Source: Sphingopyxis granuli NBRC 100800 (lineage in GTDB: Bacteria; Pseudomonadota; Alphaproteobacteria; Sphingomonadales; Sphingomonadaceae). From it: DNA of 64,000 nucleotides. Each line of letters starts with the position of its first letter. Position 1 is the stretch's first letter. The stretch lies in assembly GCF_001591045.1 (NCBI RefSeq), contig NZ_BCUA01000007.1, forward strand, positions 1-64,000, given 5' to 3'. The notes below the pieces were generated by a model, which was given only the letters and a program-made list of their open reading frames with translations, was not told the DNA's origin and searched no databases. Of this stretch, positions 1-10,274 are shown piece by piece. A program made the position numbers and the translations under genes.

Positions 1-46
1 GGGGGCGATCGCGGCCCGCCGACGCTGTTTGAGGACGCCAGCCCCC

Positions 47-85
47 TCCACCGCTTCGCGGTCCCCCTCCCCGCAAGCGGGGAGG
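47..85. repeat. GC-rich REP-like hairpin downstream of murB
   Basis: Positions 66-74 (CCTCCCCGC) and 77-85 are perfect inverted copies around a 2-base loop, next to a second small dyad near 47-62. This is the type of short hairpin repeat common between sphingomonad genes. A reading frame can be forced through it on the minus strand (GTG near 107), but the product resembles no D-Ala-D-Ala ligase, which often follows murB. Bases 1-101 are therefore treated as intergenic. Confidence 0.5.
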
Positions 86-101
86 ATTTTGATTGCCACG
101 C

Positions 102-1094
102 TCACGTCTCCACTCCCACGCGCTGAATCTCCCATTGCAGGTCTATGCCGCTGTTCGTCTTCACCCGGCGGCGCACCTCTTCGCCCAGCGCCTCGATGTC
201 GGCGCTGGTCGCGGTGCCGGTGTTGATGAGGAAATTGGTGTGCTTCTCGCTGACCTGCGCGCCGCCGACCGTGAGCCCGCGGCAGCCGGCCGCGTCGACG
301 AGCTGCCACGCCTTGTGCCCCTCGGGATTCTTGAAGGTCGAGCCGCCGGTGCGCGAACGCAGCGGCTGCGACGCCTCGCGGCTCGCCGATATGCGGTCCA
401 TCTCGGCCTGGATCGCCCGCGGGTCGCCGGGGCGGCCGCGAAAGATCGCGCCGATCACCACCGCGCCCGCGGGCAAGGCGCTGTGGCGATAGCTGTAGCC
501 GAGGTCGGCAAGCGGCAGCGTGCGGCGCTCGCCCGAGCGCAGCACGACCTCGGCCTCGACCAATATGTCCTTGACCTCGCTGCCGTATGCGCCGCCGTTC
601 ATGCGCACGAAGCCGCCGACGGTGCCGGGGATCGAGCGCAGGAATTCGAGCCCCGCGATGCCGGCGTCGCGCGCGGTCGAGGAGACGAGGATGCCCGACG
701 CGCCGCCGCCGCAGCGCAGCGTCGTCGCCTCGATGGCCGCGACCGTCGCGAACGCCTTGCCCAGCCGCACGACGACGCCGGGGAAGCCGCCGTCGCGGAC
801 GATCAGGTTCGAGCCGAGACCGAGCGCCATGACGGGGATCGCGGGGTCGAGATCCCGCAGGAAGGCGGACAGGTCGTCGGCATCCTTCGGCTCGAACAGC
901 CAGCCGGCGGGACCGCCCGCCTTGAACCAGACGAGCGGCGCCAGCGGGGCATCGGGGGTGAGCTTGCCGCGGACATTCCCAAATGCCGTTTGCCCTGAGC
1001 CTGTCGAAGGGCCGATCTTCCCTTTTTCCTCCGCACGAGAAAAGGACTGTCCTTCGACAGGCTCAGGACGAACGGCTTTGGGATCGGACGTCAT
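102..1094 (-). CDS. murB: UDP-N-acetylenolpyruvoylglucosamine reductase MurB
   Basis: This cytoplasmic flavoenzyme reduces UDP-GlcNAc-enolpyruvate to UDP-MurNAc, the second committed step of peptidoglycan precursor synthesis. The 330-residue product shows the FAD-binding stretch [12 protein letters not shown], the active-site serine motif GGSTFKNP and the C-terminal [10 protein letters not shown]. Its ATG overlaps the murC stop (ATGA), so translation is probably coupled. An oddity is the N-terminus: roughly residues 5-40 are encoded by an inverted pair of a dispersed repeat, and recognisable MurB sequence begins only afterwards, near [11 protein letters not shown] keep the ATG at 1094 because of the coupling and the uninterrupted frame. 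A downstream start cannot be excluded. Confidence 0.96.
   Translation of the reverse strand: MTSDPKAVRPEPVEGQSFSRAEEKGKIGPSTGSGQTAFGNVRGKLTPDAPLAPLVWFKAGGPAGWLFEPKDADDLSAFLRDLDPAIPVMALGLGSNLIVRDGGFPGVVVRLGKAFATVAAIEATTLRCGGGASGILVSSTARDAGIAGLEFLRSIPGTVGGFVRMNGGAYGSEVKDILVEAEVVLRSGERRTLPLADLGYSYRHSALPAGAVVIGAIFRGRPGDPRAIQAEMDRISASREASQPLRSRTGGSTFKNPEGHKAWQLVDAAGCRGLTVGGAQVSEKHTNFLINTGTATSADIEALGEEVRRRVKTNSGIDLQWEIQRVGVET
977..1083. repeat. Inverted pair of dispersed repeat inside the murB 5' end
   Basis: CCTGAGCCTGTCGAAGG at 994-1010 is repeated exactly in inverted orientation at 1051-1067. The similarity extends outward to about 977 and 1083, giving arms of about 33 bases with few mismatches and a 40-base loop. 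The CCTGAGCCTGTCGAAGG unit is a familiar dispersed repeat of sphingomonads and related bacteria. Here it is translated in frame as the N-terminus of MurB instead of lying between genes. Confidence 0.8.
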
Positions 1095-2524
1095 GCCTGC
1101 CCCTCCACCGCCGCCGCCAGTCCTGCCGCGATCTTCGTGATGTCGCCCGCGCCGAGGCAGATGATCCGGTCGCCGGCGCCGATCTGCCCCGCCGCGATCG
1201 CCCCGGCGACCGTCGCGGCGAGCGCCGCGGCGTCGGGGACGAAGGCGACGTCGCGGTGGCCGCGGTCGCGCAGCCCCTCGACGAGCGCCGCCGACGTCAC
1301 CCCCTCGATCGGCGCTTCGCCCGCCGCGTAGACCGGCAGCGCATAGACGATGTCGGCGTCGTTGAACGCCTGCTGGAACTCGTCCATATGGTCGCGAAGA
1401 CGTGTAAATCGGTGCGGCTGGACCACCGCGACGACGCGCCCCATCCCCACGCCCTCGCGCGCGGCGGCGAGCACGGCGCGGATCTCGACCGGGTGGTGGC
1501 CGTAATCGTCGATGACCGTCACGACACCTTCAGCCGCCGCGATCTCGCCGACCTTGGTGAAGCGGCGCTTGACCCCCGCGAACCCCTCGAAGCCCGACAC
1601 GATGCGCGCGTCGGGCACGCCCATGTGCAGCGCCACCGCGACCGCCGCGAGCGCGTTCTGGACATTGTGGCGGCCCGCCATCGGCAGGTGGATGCCCTCG
1701 ATCGTCCGGCTGCTCCCGTCGGCCAAGCGCACCACGACGTCGAAGCGGTTGCCGTCGGGTCCCGGCGTCACATTGGTGCCGCGCACGTCGGCCTGCGCGG
1801 AGAAGCCGTAGGTGACGATGCGCCGGTCGCGGATGCGCGGGATGATCGCCTGCACCTCCGGATGGTCGAGGCAGAGCATTGCGGCGCCGTAGAAGGGCAC
1901 ATTCTCGATGAACTCGACGAAGGCGGCCTTGATCGCGTCGAAGCTGCCGTAATGGTCGAGATGTTCGGGATCGATGTTGGTGACGACCGCGATCGTCCCG
2001 TCGAGGCGCAGGAAGCTGCCGTCGCTCTCGTCGGCCTCGACCACCATCCAGTCGGACGCGCCGAGCCGCGCGTTCGAACCATAGCTGTTGATGATGCCGC
2101 CGTTGATGACCGTCGGGTCGATCCCGCCCGCATCGAGCAGCGCGGCGACGAGGCTGGTCGTCGTCGTCTTGCCGTGCGTCCCGGCGATGGCGACGGTCGA
2201 CTTGAGCCGCATCAGCTCGGCGAGCATTTCGGCGCGGCGGACGATCGGCACGCGCTGCGCGAGCGCCGCCTCGACCTCCGGATTGCCGCGCTGGACCGCG
2301 GTCGAGGTGACGACGACCGCGACGCCCTCGACATTTTCGGGGGCGTGGCCGATCGCCACCTTGATCCCGCGCCGACGCAATCCCTCGACGACATAGGATT
2401 CGGCGATGTCGCTGCCCTGCACCTGATAGCCGAGGTTGTGCATCACCTCGGCGATCCCCGACATGCCGATGCCGCCGATGCCGATGAAGTGGATGATGCC
2501 GATATCGGTCGCGACGCCGCGCAT
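1091..2524 (-). CDS. murC: UDP-N-acetylmuramate-L-alanine ligase MurC
   Basis: MurC adds L-alanine to UDP-MurNAc using ATP in the cytoplasm, and is the first of the four Mur ligases. The 477-residue product carries the nucleotide-binding [14 protein letters not shown], the P-loop [11 protein letters not shown], the EADESDGSF motif, [14 protein letters not shown] and the C-terminal [10 protein letters not shown]. The frame stays open further upstream, but that part overlaps murG and has no family resemblance. The ATG at 2524 forms a TGATG overlap with the murG stop and gives the expected length. The 3' end overlaps murB by four bases. Confidence 0.97.
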   Translation of the reverse strand: MRGVATDIGIIHFIGIGGIGMSGIAEVMHNLGYQVQGSDIAESYVVEGLRRRGIKVAIGHAPENVEGVAVVVTSTAVQRGNPEVEAALAQRVPIVRRAEMLAELMRLKSTVAIAGTHGKTTTTSLVAALLDAGGIDPTVINGGIINSYGSNARLGASDWMVVEADESDGSFLRLDGTIAVVTNIDPEHLDHYGSFDAIKAAFVEFIENVPFYGAAMLCLDHPEVQAIIPRIRDRRIVTYGFSAQADVRGTNVTPGPDGNRFDVVVRLADGSSRTIEGIHLPMAGRHNVQNALAAVAVALHMGVPDARIVSGFEGFAGVKRRFTKVGEIAAAEGVVTVIDDYGHHPVEIRAVLAAAREGVGMGRVVAVVQPHRFTRLRDHMDEFQQAFNDADIVYALPVYAAGEAPIEGVTSAALVEGLRDRGHRDVAFVPDAAALAATVAGAIAAGQIGAGDRIICLGAGDITKIAAGLAAAVEGQA

Positions 2525-3702
2525 CAGTTCGCCTCCCGCGCCGCGGCGACGCCGCTTGCCGGCGCGCGCTGGGCGCTGGCGCCGACGCGGATCACATCCA
2601 TCAGCGGCGGCGGCGCGAAGGATTCGACGAGGTCGGCCAGATCGCGCGTCGCTTGCGGTAGGCCGCAGCCCGCCGCATGCCCGGCCGCCGCCTCGAGCGC
2701 GCCGGGTTCGAGCGCCATGCGCTGGATATGCTTGGCGACCGCGGCGGGGGTGAAATCCGCCTGCGCGAAGGCGATGGCGCCCCCCGCCTCGACCAGGTCG
2801 ACGACGTTCCAGCGCTGGTGATCGTCCATCGCGTGCGGATAGGGGACGAAGATCGCCGGGCGGCCCGCGCAGGCCAGTTCGGCGACGGTCGAGGCGCCGG
2901 CGCGGCCGATGAACAGATGCGCCCAGCGCAGCCGTTCGGGCAGGTCGGCGATATAGGGCGCGCATTCGGCCGCGACGCCGAGTTCGGCATAGCGGGCGCG
3001 CACGCCCTCGATATCCGCCTCGCGCGCCTGCTGCACGACCTGGAGCCGTTCGAGCAACGCGGGGGGCAGCATCGCGATCGCGGCGGGCACGACCTCGCTC
3101 AGCACCGTGGCGCCGAGGCTGCCGCCGACGACGAGCAGGCGGACGATGCCGTCCTCGGGCAGCGGCGGGAAGCCTTCCTCGCGGATCGCGACGATCTCCT
3201 CGCGTACCGGATTGCCGGTGAGGTGGCGCTTCATCGCCTGCTTTTCGGGGAAGCGGTGGATGTTGCGGTAGGCGACGGCCACCGCGTCGACGCGCGGCGC
3301 CATCAGCCGGTTGACGCGGCCGAGCACCGCATTCTGTTCGTGGATCACGCGCGGCCGCCGCGTCGCCCCCGCGGCGAGCAGGCTGGGCAGCGAGGGATAG
3401 CCGCCGAAGCCGACGACGACGGCCGGGTCGAATTCGCCGATCAGTTCGATCGCCTGCCGGCGCCCCTTGCGGATCGCCAGCGCCGCCTTGACCCAGCCGA
3501 CGGGGCCGCCGTGGACGCGGCCGGCGGGCAGCACATGCGTTTCGAGTTCGGCGGGCGCGCCCGGAATCCTGAGGCCGCGGTCGTCGCTGACCAGCGCCAC
3601 GCGGTGCCCGCGCGCGATCAGTTCGCCCGCCAGCGCATAGGCGGGCAGCATATGGCCGCCGGTGCCGCCGGCGGCGAGGAGGAAGTGGCGGGTCGCGGTC
3701 AT
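2524..3702 (-). CDS. murG: UDP-GlcNAc: lipid I GlcNAc transferase MurG
   Basis: This peripheral inner-membrane GT28 glycosyltransferase converts lipid I to lipid II. The 392-residue product has the N-terminal glycine-rich [20 protein letters not shown], the [13 protein letters not shown] motif, VVGGSLGA at the start of the second Rossmann domain and the donor-binding [17 protein letters not shown], followed by [10 protein letters not shown]. Length and motif order are normal for MurG. It begins 10 bases after the ftsW stop and its stop overlaps the murC start by one base, consistent with a continuous transcript. Confidence 0.97.
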   Translation of the reverse strand: MTATRHFLLAAGGTGGHMLPAYALAGELIARGHRVALVSDDRGLRIPGAPAELETHVLPAGRVHGGPVGWVKAALAIRKGRRQAIELIGEFDPAVVVGFGGYPSLPSLLAAGATRRPRVIHEQNAVLGRVNRLMAPRVDAVAVAYRNIHRFPEKQAMKRHLTGNPVREEIVAIREEGFPPLPEDGIVRLLVVGGSLGATVLSEVVPAAIAMLPPALLERLQVVQQAREADIEGVRARYAELGVAAECAPYIADLPERLRWAHLFIGRAGASTVAELACAGRPAIFVPYPHAMDDHQRWNVVDLVEAGGAIAFAQADFTPAAVAKHIQRMALEPGALEAAAGHAAGCGLPQATRDLADLVESFAPPPLMDVIRVGASAQRAPASGVAAAREAN

Positions 3703-3712
3703 CGGCGGGCGA

Positions 3713-4951
3713 TCATTTCTTGTTCCAGTTGCGGGTCAGGGACACCCGCGCGGCATAGGGGTTCCGCCGGGTCAGCGACAAGAGCAAACCCATGCCGATC
3801 GACAGCGCGATGAAGGAGGAACCGCCATAGCTGATGAAGGGCAGCGTCATCCCCTTCGACGGGAAAAGCTGGGTGTTCACCGCCATGTTGATCGTCGCCT
3901 GCCCCCCGAACTGCGCGATCAGGCCGGCGACGGCGAGGATCAGGAAGCTGTCCTCTTCGTCGAGCAGGCGGACGAGGACGCGGACGATGATCGCGAGATA
4001 GAGGACGACGATGGCAAGGCACGCGATCAGCCCGAATTCCTCGCCGATCACCGAGAAGATATAGTCGGTGTGCGCCTCTGGCAGCTTGAACTTGGCGAGC
4101 CCGGCGCCGGGGCCGGTGCCGATCAGCCCGCCGGCGGTGATCGTCGCATGCGCCTTGTCCTCCTGAAAGCTGTCGCCTTCGCCGAACAGCCAGCTGTTGA
4201 TGCGCTGGGTCGCGACCGAATAGGTGAAATAGGCGACGACCAGCCCTGCGAGCCCGCCGGTGGCGAGCAGCACGATGATCCGCATCGAAAGCCCCGCGAC
4301 CATCACCAGCACCAGCCAGGTACCGATGAAGATGATCGTCTGCCCCAGGTCGGGCTGTCCCATCAGCAGCACCCCGATGATGCCGGTCAGGACGAAGGAG
4401 AGCGGCACGACCGGCAGGCTTTGGTCGTGGAGCCGCAGCGACAGGATCCACGCGAGCGACACCGCGAAGAAGGGCTTGAGGAATTCCGATGGTTGCAGCC
4501 GGAACATGCCGCTGCCGAGCCAGCGCTGCGCCCCGTTCACCGAGGCGCCGATCAGAGGCACCAGGAACAGCAGGATCAGGAAGGTCAGCGTGCCGTAGAT
4601 GGCGAAGCGCCGCGCCTGCGGCTTGGGCAGCATCGACACCGCGAGCATCACCGGCACGCCGACGATCACCCACATCAGCTGGCGGTAGAAATAATAGAGC
4701 GGATCGAGGCTGGCGGTCGTCGTCGACAGTTTCTGCGCCGCGACCGGCGAAGCGGCGGCGACGGCGACCAGCCCGACCGCGACCAGCATCGAGACGAGGA
4801 GCAGCAGCACCCGGTCGATTTCCCAGAACCACAGGCCGAGCGGCGTGCGGTCGGCGCGGCTGAGCCGCGGCCCGCGGCGCTTCGCCGTCCGGGTCGTCGC
4901 CGCGATGATGGGTCGTTCGGTGGCGTTCATGCTGTCCGGCTCCCCACTCAT
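3713..4951 (-). CDS. ftsW: Peptidoglycan glycosyltransferase FtsW
   Basis: FtsW is the SEDS-family polymerase of septal peptidoglycan and works with the FtsI transpeptidase at the divisome. The product has about ten hydrophobic segments and SEDS landmarks: NGAQRW, QPSEFLKPF, GQPDLGQT, HTDYIFSVIGEEFG and GMTLPFISYGGSS. I place the start at ATG 4951 (412 residues). The ATG at 4930 (405 residues) has a better-spaced GGGGAG ribosome site and is an equally good choice. Open frame upstream of 4951 runs into an inverted repeat and is probably not coding. A 127-base gap holding that repeat separates it from murD, the largest break in the dcw operon. Confidence 0.96.
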   Translation of the reverse strand: MSGEPDSMNATERPIIAATTRTAKRRGPRLSRADRTPLGLWFWEIDRVLLLLVSMLVAVGLVAVAAASPVAAQKLSTTTASLDPLYYFYRQLMWVIVGVPVMLAVSMLPKPQARRFAIYGTLTFLILLFLVPLIGASVNGAQRWLGSGMFRLQPSEFLKPFFAVSLAWILSLRLHDQSLPVVPLSFVLTGIIGVLLMGQPDLGQTIIFIGTWLVLVMVAGLSMRIIVLLATGGLAGLVVAYFTYSVATQRINSWLFGEGDSFQEDKAHATITAGGLIGTGPGAGLAKFKLPEAHTDYIFSVIGEEFGLIACLAIVVLYLAIIVRVLVRLLDEEDSFLILAVAGLIAQFGGQATINMAVNTQLFPSKGMTLPFISYGGSSFIALSIGMGLLLSLTRRNPYAARVSLTRNWNKK

Positions 4952-4984
4952 GCCCTGGCCAACACCGGGCGGGCACCTGCCCCG

Positions 4985-5066
4985 TCCGTTCGCGTCGAGC
5001 GAAGTCGAGACGTCCATCGGCCGTGCACGACTTCGCGGCGTCTCGACTTCGCTCGACACGAACGGA
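4985..5066. repeat. REP/BIME-like inverted repeat between murD and ftsW
   Basis: The 28-base arm at 4985-5012 is matched by an inverted arm at 5039-5066 with one mismatch. The arms contain GTCGAGCGAAGTCGAGA. The same paired element, with arms of the same length and sequence, recurs at 34011-34094. The pair could form a long hairpin in the murD-ftsW transcript and is the only sizeable untranslated gap within the operon. Confidence 0.85.
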
Positions 5067-5078
5067 GATGAAAGGCCG

Positions 5079-6395
5079 TCATTCGCCAAGCGCCAAAACG
5101 GCCGCGCGGAACGCGTCGCCGCGCTGCTCATAATCCCCGAACTGGTCGAAGGAGGCGCAGGCGGGCGACAGCAGCACGACGTCGCCCGGCCGGACGGCGG
5201 CGGCGGCCTGCGCGACGGCGGTCGCGAGGTCGCCCGACCGTTCGACCGCGATGGCGTCGCCGATCTCGACCGCGAACGGGTCCATCGCCTCACCGATCAG
5301 ATAGGCGCGCCTGACGTTGCCAAACCACGGGCGGCAGGCGGCGAGCCCGTCGCCCTTCGCCCGCCCCCCGGCAATCCAGTGCAGACGCTGGTCCGGCGCC
5401 GGCGGAAAGGCCGCCAGCGCCGGTGCAGCGGAAGCCGCGTTGGTCGCCTTGCTGTCGTTGTACCAGCGGGCGCCACGGGCTTCGCCGACCCATTCCATGC
5501 GATGCGGGAGCGCGGTGTAGGTCGCGAGCCCACGCTCGATCTGTTCGTCGTTCAGCCCCAGCACGCGGCACACCGCGATCGCGCAGACGGCGTTCTGTGC
5601 GTTGTGCGGTCCCTGCAGCGCGGGCCAGCGCGCCTGGTCGGCGGGGTCGATATCCTTTGCCGACACGCGGTGGAGCCGATGCGCGACGCGCCCCGCGATC
5701 ATCCGCGACGGATCGTCGTCGACCGCGATCACCGCGACCTGATCGGGGGTCTGGAGCGCGAAGAGGCGCGCCTTCGAGGCGGCATAGCTTTCGAAACCGT
5801 CGTAGCGGTCGAGATGGTCGGGCGTGATGTTGGACAGCACGGCCACGTCGCAGGCGAGGCTGCTCGTCAGGTCGATCTGATAGCTCGACAGTTCCAGCAC
5901 ATAGACGCCGACGCCGTTTTCATTTGGCGACAACGGATCGCGCGTCAGGATCGGCAGGCCGATGTTGCCGCCCATCAGCGCCGGGATCGCCGCCGTCTGG
6001 AGCATATGGGTAATCAGCGCGGTGACGGTCGACTTGCCGTTGGTGCCGGTGATGCCGACGACCTTGTGCGGGGGCAGATCGGCGCGCGCCTCCGCGAACA
6101 GTTCGACGTCGCCGATGACCGGCACGTGCGCCGCGCGCGCATGGTCGGCGATCGGATGGCGGTTGAGCGGCACCCCCGGCGAGACCACGACGCCCGCGAA
6201 ACCGGCGAGGTCGATCGCCAGCGGATCGCCGATGTCGGCGCCGAGCGCCATCGCCGCGTCGCGCGCGTCGGCGCGGTCGTCCCACGCGGTGACGCCCGCG
6301 CCGCCGGCGATCAGCGCCTCGACCGTGGCGAGGCCCGAGCGCGCCAGCCCGAGCACCGCATAACGGCGGCCGGCGAAGGCGCGCGCGGCGATCAT
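5079..6395 (-). CDS. murD: UDP-MurNAc-L-Ala:D-Glu ligase MurD
   Basis: MurD adds D-glutamate to UDP-MurNAc-L-alanine in the cytoplasm. The 438-residue product has [15 protein letters not shown] at the UDP-binding end, the P-loop [34 protein letters not shown] and the YNDSKATN motif. The ATG at 6395 overlaps the mraY stop as ATGA and starts directly before the family's first conserved residues. The open frame continues 28 codons further upstream but there overlaps mraY without homology. Confidence 0.96.
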   Translation of the reverse strand: MIAARAFAGRRYAVLGLARSGLATVEALIAGGAGVTAWDDRADARDAAMALGADIGDPLAIDLAGFAGVVVSPGVPLNRHPIADHARAAHVPVIGDVELFAEARADLPPHKVVGITGTNGKSTVTALITHMLQTAAIPALMGGNIGLPILTRDPLSPNENGVGVYVLELSSYQIDLTSSLACDVAVLSNITPDHLDRYDGFESYAASKARLFALQTPDQVAVIAVDDDPSRMIAGRVAHRLHRVSAKDIDPADQARWPALQGPHNAQNAVCAIAVCRVLGLNDEQIERGLATYTALPHRMEWVGEARGARWYNDSKATNAASAAPALAAFPPAPDQRLHWIAGGRAKGDGLAACRPWFGNVRRAYLIGEAMDPFAVEIGDAIAVERSGDLATAVAQAAAAVRPGDVVLLSPACASFDQFGDYEQRGDAFRAAVLALGE

Positions 6396-7462
6396 CGCAG
6401 CTTGAGCGTCGCGAGCCCCGCGAGCGCGAGGACGATCGAGACGATCCAGAAGCGGATGACCACGGTCGATTCGGGCCATCCCAATTGCTCGAAATGATGG
6501 TGAATCGGCGCCATGCGGAAGACGCGCCGCCCGGTGCGTTTGTACCAGAAGACCTGGATGATCACCGACAGCGCCTCGGCCACGAACAGCCCGCCGACGA
6601 GGACCAGCACCAGTTCGTGCTGCGCGGTGACGGCCATCGTCGCGAGCGCCCCGCCCAGCGCGAGGCTGCCGGTGTCACCCATAAACACCGCCGCCGGCGG
6701 CGCATTGAACCACAGGAAAGCCAGGCAAGCGCCGATGATGGCCGCGGCGAAGATCGCGAGCTCGCCCGCCCCCGGCACGTGCGGTATGCCGAGGTAGCCC
6801 GCGAACTTCGCATTGCCCGACAGATAGACGATGACGAGGAAGGTCAGGCTGGCGATCATCACCGGAAAGGTCGCGAGCCCATCGAGCCCGTCGGTCAGGT
6901 TCACCGCATTGCCGAAGCCGACGATCAGCACCATCGCGAAGACATAGAAGAAGGGCCCGAGCGGGATGGTGACGTCGCTGAAGAAGGGCAGATAGAGGTC
7001 GGTGCCGGTGCGCGACACGATCAGCAGCACCGCGACCGCGGCGATGCCGAATTCGATTGCCAGGCGCACACGCCCCGGAATGCCGCGATGGCTGGCCTTG
7101 GTCACCTTGTCGAGATCGTCGAGGAAGCCGACGAGCGCGAAGCCGCCGGTGACGAACAGGCAGGCCCAGACGAAGCGGTTCGACAGGTCCATCCACAGCA
7201 GCGCCGAAACCATCAGCGAAATCAGGATCATCAGCCCGCCCATCGTCGGCGTGCCGCGTTTCGCCAGATGGCTTTGCGGGCCGTCGTCGCGGATCGGCTG
7301 CCCCTTCCCCTGCCGCATGCGCAGCATCAGGATGAAGCGCGGCCCGATCCACAGCCCGATGATCAGCGCGGTCGCGACGGCGGCGCCCGAGCGGAAGCTC
7401 AGGTAGCGGATGAGGTTGAGAGCCCCGGGAAAGCCAAGCCATTCCGCCAGCCAGTATAACAT
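6392..7462 (-). CDS. mraY: Phospho-MurNAc-pentapeptide transferase MraY
   Basis: This integral membrane enzyme transfers phospho-MurNAc-pentapeptide to undecaprenyl phosphate, making lipid I. The 356-residue product is strongly hydrophobic and shows KRGTPTMGG, the Mg-binding [24 protein letters not shown] and [13 protein letters not shown] use ATG 7462, which forms TGATG with the murF stop. A TTG one codon earlier is open but unnecessary. The stop overlaps murD. Confidence 0.97.
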   Translation of the reverse strand: MLYWLAEWLGFPGALNLIRYLSFRSGAAVATALIIGLWIGPRFILMLRMRQGKGQPIRDDGPQSHLAKRGTPTMGGLMILISLMVSALLWMDLSNRFVWACLFVTGGFALVGFLDDLDKVTKASHRGIPGRVRLAIEFGIAAVAVLLIVSRTGTDLYLPFFSDVTIPLGPFFYVFAMVLIVGFGNAVNLTDGLDGLATFPVMIASLTFLVIVYLSGNAKFAGYLGIPHVPGAGELAIFAAAIIGACLAFLWFNAPPAAVFMGDTGSLALGGALATMAVTAQHELVLVLVGGLFVAEALSVIIQVFWYKRTGRRVFRMAPIHHHFEQLGWPESTVVIRFWIVSIVLALAGLATLKLR

Positions 7463-8838
7463 CAATAGTCCCCGTTGGTCAGCGCCGTGACGACATGCGA
7501 CAGGCCGACGCTGTTCGATCCCTTGACCAGCACGACGTCGCCGGCGCGGATCACGTCCTTCAGCCGCGCGGTCGCGTCCACGTGGGCGGGCACATGCTCG
7601 AAATCGACGCGCCCCTCAAGCGCTTTGGCGAGCGGCGCCATCTCTTCGCCGACGAGCAGGGCGAACTGCACTCCCGCCGCGACGAGCGGAGCGGCCAACC
7701 CTTCGTGGTAGGCGGCGCCATCGGGGCCGAGTTCCTTCATGCTCCCCAATATCGCCACCTTGCGCCCGGCGGATTCGTCGCCGAGCAGGCCGATGGTCGC
7801 CGCCATCGAAGTGGGGTTGGCGTTATAGCTTTCGTCGATGACCCGAATCTCGCCGCCGGGCACCGCGACGCGGTGGCGCGCGCCGCGTCCCGCGAGCCCG
7901 CCCATCTCGGCAAAGGCGAGCCCCGCCGCGGGCAGGTCGCCGCCGACCGCCTTGACCGCCGCGAGCACCGCCAGCGCGTTCGACACCCAATGCGCCCCCG
8001 CCTGCGCGATGGTGAAGCAGAGCAGCGCATCCTGCACCTGCGCCGTGACCAGCGAGCCGCCCTGTCCGTCGGGCAGCCAGTCGACCGCGCGCACGTCCGC
8101 GCCCTCGCCGAAACCGAAGCTGACGATGTGCGCGGCATGCTGCTCCGCCTTCGCGCGCAGCCGCGCATGATGCGGGCTGTCGAAGGGGATGATCGCGGTG
8201 CCGCCGGGTTCGAGCCCCTCGAAAATCTCGCCCTTGGCGTCGGCGATCGCCGCTTCGCTGCCGAAATATTCCATATGCGCCGGGGCGATGGTGGTGACGA
8301 TCGCGACGTGCGGGCGGACCATGCGGGTCAGCGCCGCAAGTTCGCCTTCATGGTTCATGCCCATCTCGAAGATGCCGAAGTCGGCGGCCCCCGGCATGCG
8401 CGCGAGGCTGAGCGGCACGCCGACATGGTTGTTGTAGCTCTTGACCGAGCGATGCGCCTTGCCGGGGCGGAAGCGGTCGAGCGCCGCGAACAGCGCCTCC
8501 TTCGTCCCCGTCTTGCCCGCCGATCCGGTGACGCCGACGATCCGGGCATGGCTGCGCGCACGCGCCGCGATGCCCAGCGCATTCAGTGACGCCGCGCTGT
8601 CGGCGACGCGGACGTGCGGGTAATCGACGGAGGTTTCGCAGACGATACCCGCGGCGCCGGCGGCGATCGCCTTGTCGATGAACTTGTGGCCGTCGGTCGC
8701 CTCGCCCTTCATCGCGATGAACAGGTCGCCCTTCGCCACCTCGCGCGAATCGAAGGCGACGCCCTGCACGGTGAAGTCGGCGCTGGCGGTGCCGCCGGTG
8801 GCTGCGGCGATGGCGCGCGCGGTCCACAGCGGAGTCAT
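7462..8838 (-). CDS. murF: UDP-MurNAc-tripeptide:D-Ala-D-Ala ligase MurF
   Basis: MurF adds D-Ala-D-Ala to complete the UDP-MurNAc-pentapeptide. The 458-residue product has an N-terminal substrate domain with FDSREV, the P-loop [33 protein letters not shown] and the C-terminal [12 protein letters not shown]. The ATG overlaps the murE stop as ATGA and the stop overlaps mraY by one base. Length and motif set are typical. Confidence 0.97.
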   Translation of the reverse strand: MTPLWTARAIAAATGGTASADFTVQGVAFDSREVAKGDLFIAMKGEATDGHKFIDKAIAAGAAGIVCETSVDYPHVRVADSAASLNALGIAARARSHARIVGVTGSAGKTGTKEALFAALDRFRPGKAHRSVKSYNNHVGVPLSLARMPGAADFGIFEMGMNHEGELAALTRMVRPHVAIVTTIAPAHMEYFGSEAAIADAKGEIFEGLEPGGTAIIPFDSPHHARLRAKAEQHAAHIVSFGFGEGADVRAVDWLPDGQGGSLVTAQVQDALLCFTIAQAGAHWVSNALAVLAAVKAVGGDLPAAGLAFAEMGGLAGRGARHRVAVPGGEIRVIDESYNANPTSMAATIGLLGDESAGRKVAILGSMKELGPDGAAYHEGLAAPLVAAGVQFALLVGEEMAPLAKALEGRVDFEHVPAHVDATARLKDVIRAGDVVLVKGSNSVGLSHVVTALTNGDY

Positions 8839-10274
8839 GCCGCCGCCTCCCGCGCGACGGCGACGTCGTCGAAGGGGATGACGCGCGCCGCGGCGCCGCT
8901 GCCGACGATCTGCCCCTGCTCGTGCCCCTTGCCTGCGATGCAGACGATGTCGTCGGCGCGCGCCTCGGCGATCGCGGCGGCGATCGCGGCGCGGCGGTCG
9001 CCGATCACCCGCGCATCGGGCGCGCCCCCGGCAATCGCGGCGCGGATGGCGGCGGGGTCCTCGCCGCGCGGATTGTCGTCGGTGACGATCAGCACGTCGG
9101 CCCCGGCGGCCGCCACCCGGCCCATCTCGGGCCGCTTGTCGCGGTCGCGGTCGCCGCCGGCGCCGAAAACGAGGATCAGCCGCCCGCTCGCATGCGGGCG
9201 CAGCGCGTCGAGCGCCGCCGCGATCGCGTCGGGCGTGTGGGCATAATCGACATAGACCGGTGCGCCCGCGCGAGTGATCGCCGCGCGTTCGAGGCGGCCG
9301 CGCACCGGCTGGAGACGGGCGAGATTGGCCAGCGTCTGTTGGACGTCGCCGCCGGTCGCGATGACGAGCCCCGCCGCGACCAGCGCATTGGCGGCCTGAT
9401 AGGCGCCGATCAGCGGCAGCGTGACCTTCTGCGCGAGCGGCCCCGCGGCGATCGTCAGCGACTGGCCGAGCTGGGTCGGCTCGCGCGCGACGAGCCGCAG
9501 CGTCTCGCCCTCGCGCCCGACCGTCAGAATCCGCAGGCCGCGCTGCTTCGCTTCATATTCGGCGGCCGCCGACCACAGATCGTCGGCCCAGATCACCGCG
9601 ACGCCGTCCGGATCGACCACTTCGCGGAACAGCCGCATCTTCGCCGCCAGATAGGCGTCCATGTCGCCATGATAGTCGAGATGGTCGTGGCTGAGGTTGG
9701 TGAAGGCGGCCGCCTTCACCGGCACCCCTTCGGTGCGATACTGGTCGAGGCCGTGGCTCGACGCTTCGAATGCGGCGTGCGTCACGCCTTCCGCGGCGAG
9801 CCCCGCCATGTTCGACAGGAAGGTCACGATGTCGGGCGTCGTCAGCCCGGTCGACGCGCTGTCGTTCGAGGTGGTGATGCCCAGCGTGCCGATCGAGGCG
9901 GCGTGGAAGCCCGCCATGCGCCAGAGCTGGCGCGTCATCTCGACCGTCGAGGTCTTGCCGTTGGTGCCGGTGACCGCGACGCAGGTCGCCGGAAAGCGGT
10001 GGAAGAAGCGCGCCGCGATGTGCGCGAAGGCGCGCCTTGGGTTGGGGTCGGCGATGTGCACCGCGCCCGCCACCGTCGCCCCCGGCCGCGCGACCACGGC
10101 GATCGCGCCGGCCGCGATGGCGGCGGGGATGAAATCCTCACCGTTGAACCGTTCGCCGGCGAAGGCGCCGAAGATCGTGCCCGGCGCGACCTTGCGGTGG
10201 TCGATGGCGAGCCCGGTGACGACCGGGTCGGCACCCGAGGGGCCCGGCGGGTCGAGGAGCGCCAAGAGACGCAT
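8835..10274 (-). CDS. murE: UDP-MurNAc-L-Ala-D-Glu: meso-DAP ligase MurE
   Basis: MurE adds the third stem-peptide residue. The 479-residue product carries the P-loop GTNGKTSTVEM, LTTPDIVTF, EASSHGLDQYR, NLSHDHLDYHG, DYAHTPDAI and DNPRGED. In known MurE enzymes a DNPR motif marks specificity for meso-diaminopimelate, so the cell wall is expected to be of the DAP type. The start at 10274 makes TGATG with the ftsI stop. The longer open frame to 10850 lies antisense to nothing but overlaps ftsI in another frame and has no homology. Confidence 0.97.
   Translation of the reverse strand: MRLLALLDPPGPSGADPVVTGLAIDHRKVAPGTIFGAFAGERFNGEDFIPAAIAAGAIAVVARPGATVAGAVHIADPNPRRAFAHIAARFFHRFPATCVAVTGTNGKTSTVEMTRQLWRMAGFHAASIGTLGITTSNDSASTGLTTPDIVTFLSNMAGLAAEGVTHAAFEASSHGLDQYRTEGVPVKAAAFTNLSHDHLDYHGDMDAYLAAKMRLFREVVDPDGVAVIWADDLWSAAAEYEAKQRGLRILTVGREGETLRLVAREPTQLGQSLTIAAGPLAQKVTLPLIGAYQAANALVAAGLVIATGGDVQQTLANLARLQPVRGRLERAAITRAGAPVYVDYAHTPDAIAAALDALRPHASGRLILVFGAGGDRDRDKRPEMGRVAAAGADVLIVTDDNPRGEDPAAIRAAIAGGAPDARVIGDRRAAIAAAIAEARADDIVCIAGKGHEQGQIVGSGAAARVIPFDDVAVAREAAA

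Noticed and set aside
1-107. Possible N-terminus of ddl after murB
   Set aside because: The frame on the minus strand consists of a hairpin repeat and shows none of the Ddl start motifs.
983-2821. Long plus-strand open frame (about 600 codons) opposite murC and murG
   Set aside because: It is antisense to two unmistakable Mur genes and has the Arg/Asp/Ala-rich, low-complexity composition of GC-rich antisense frames.
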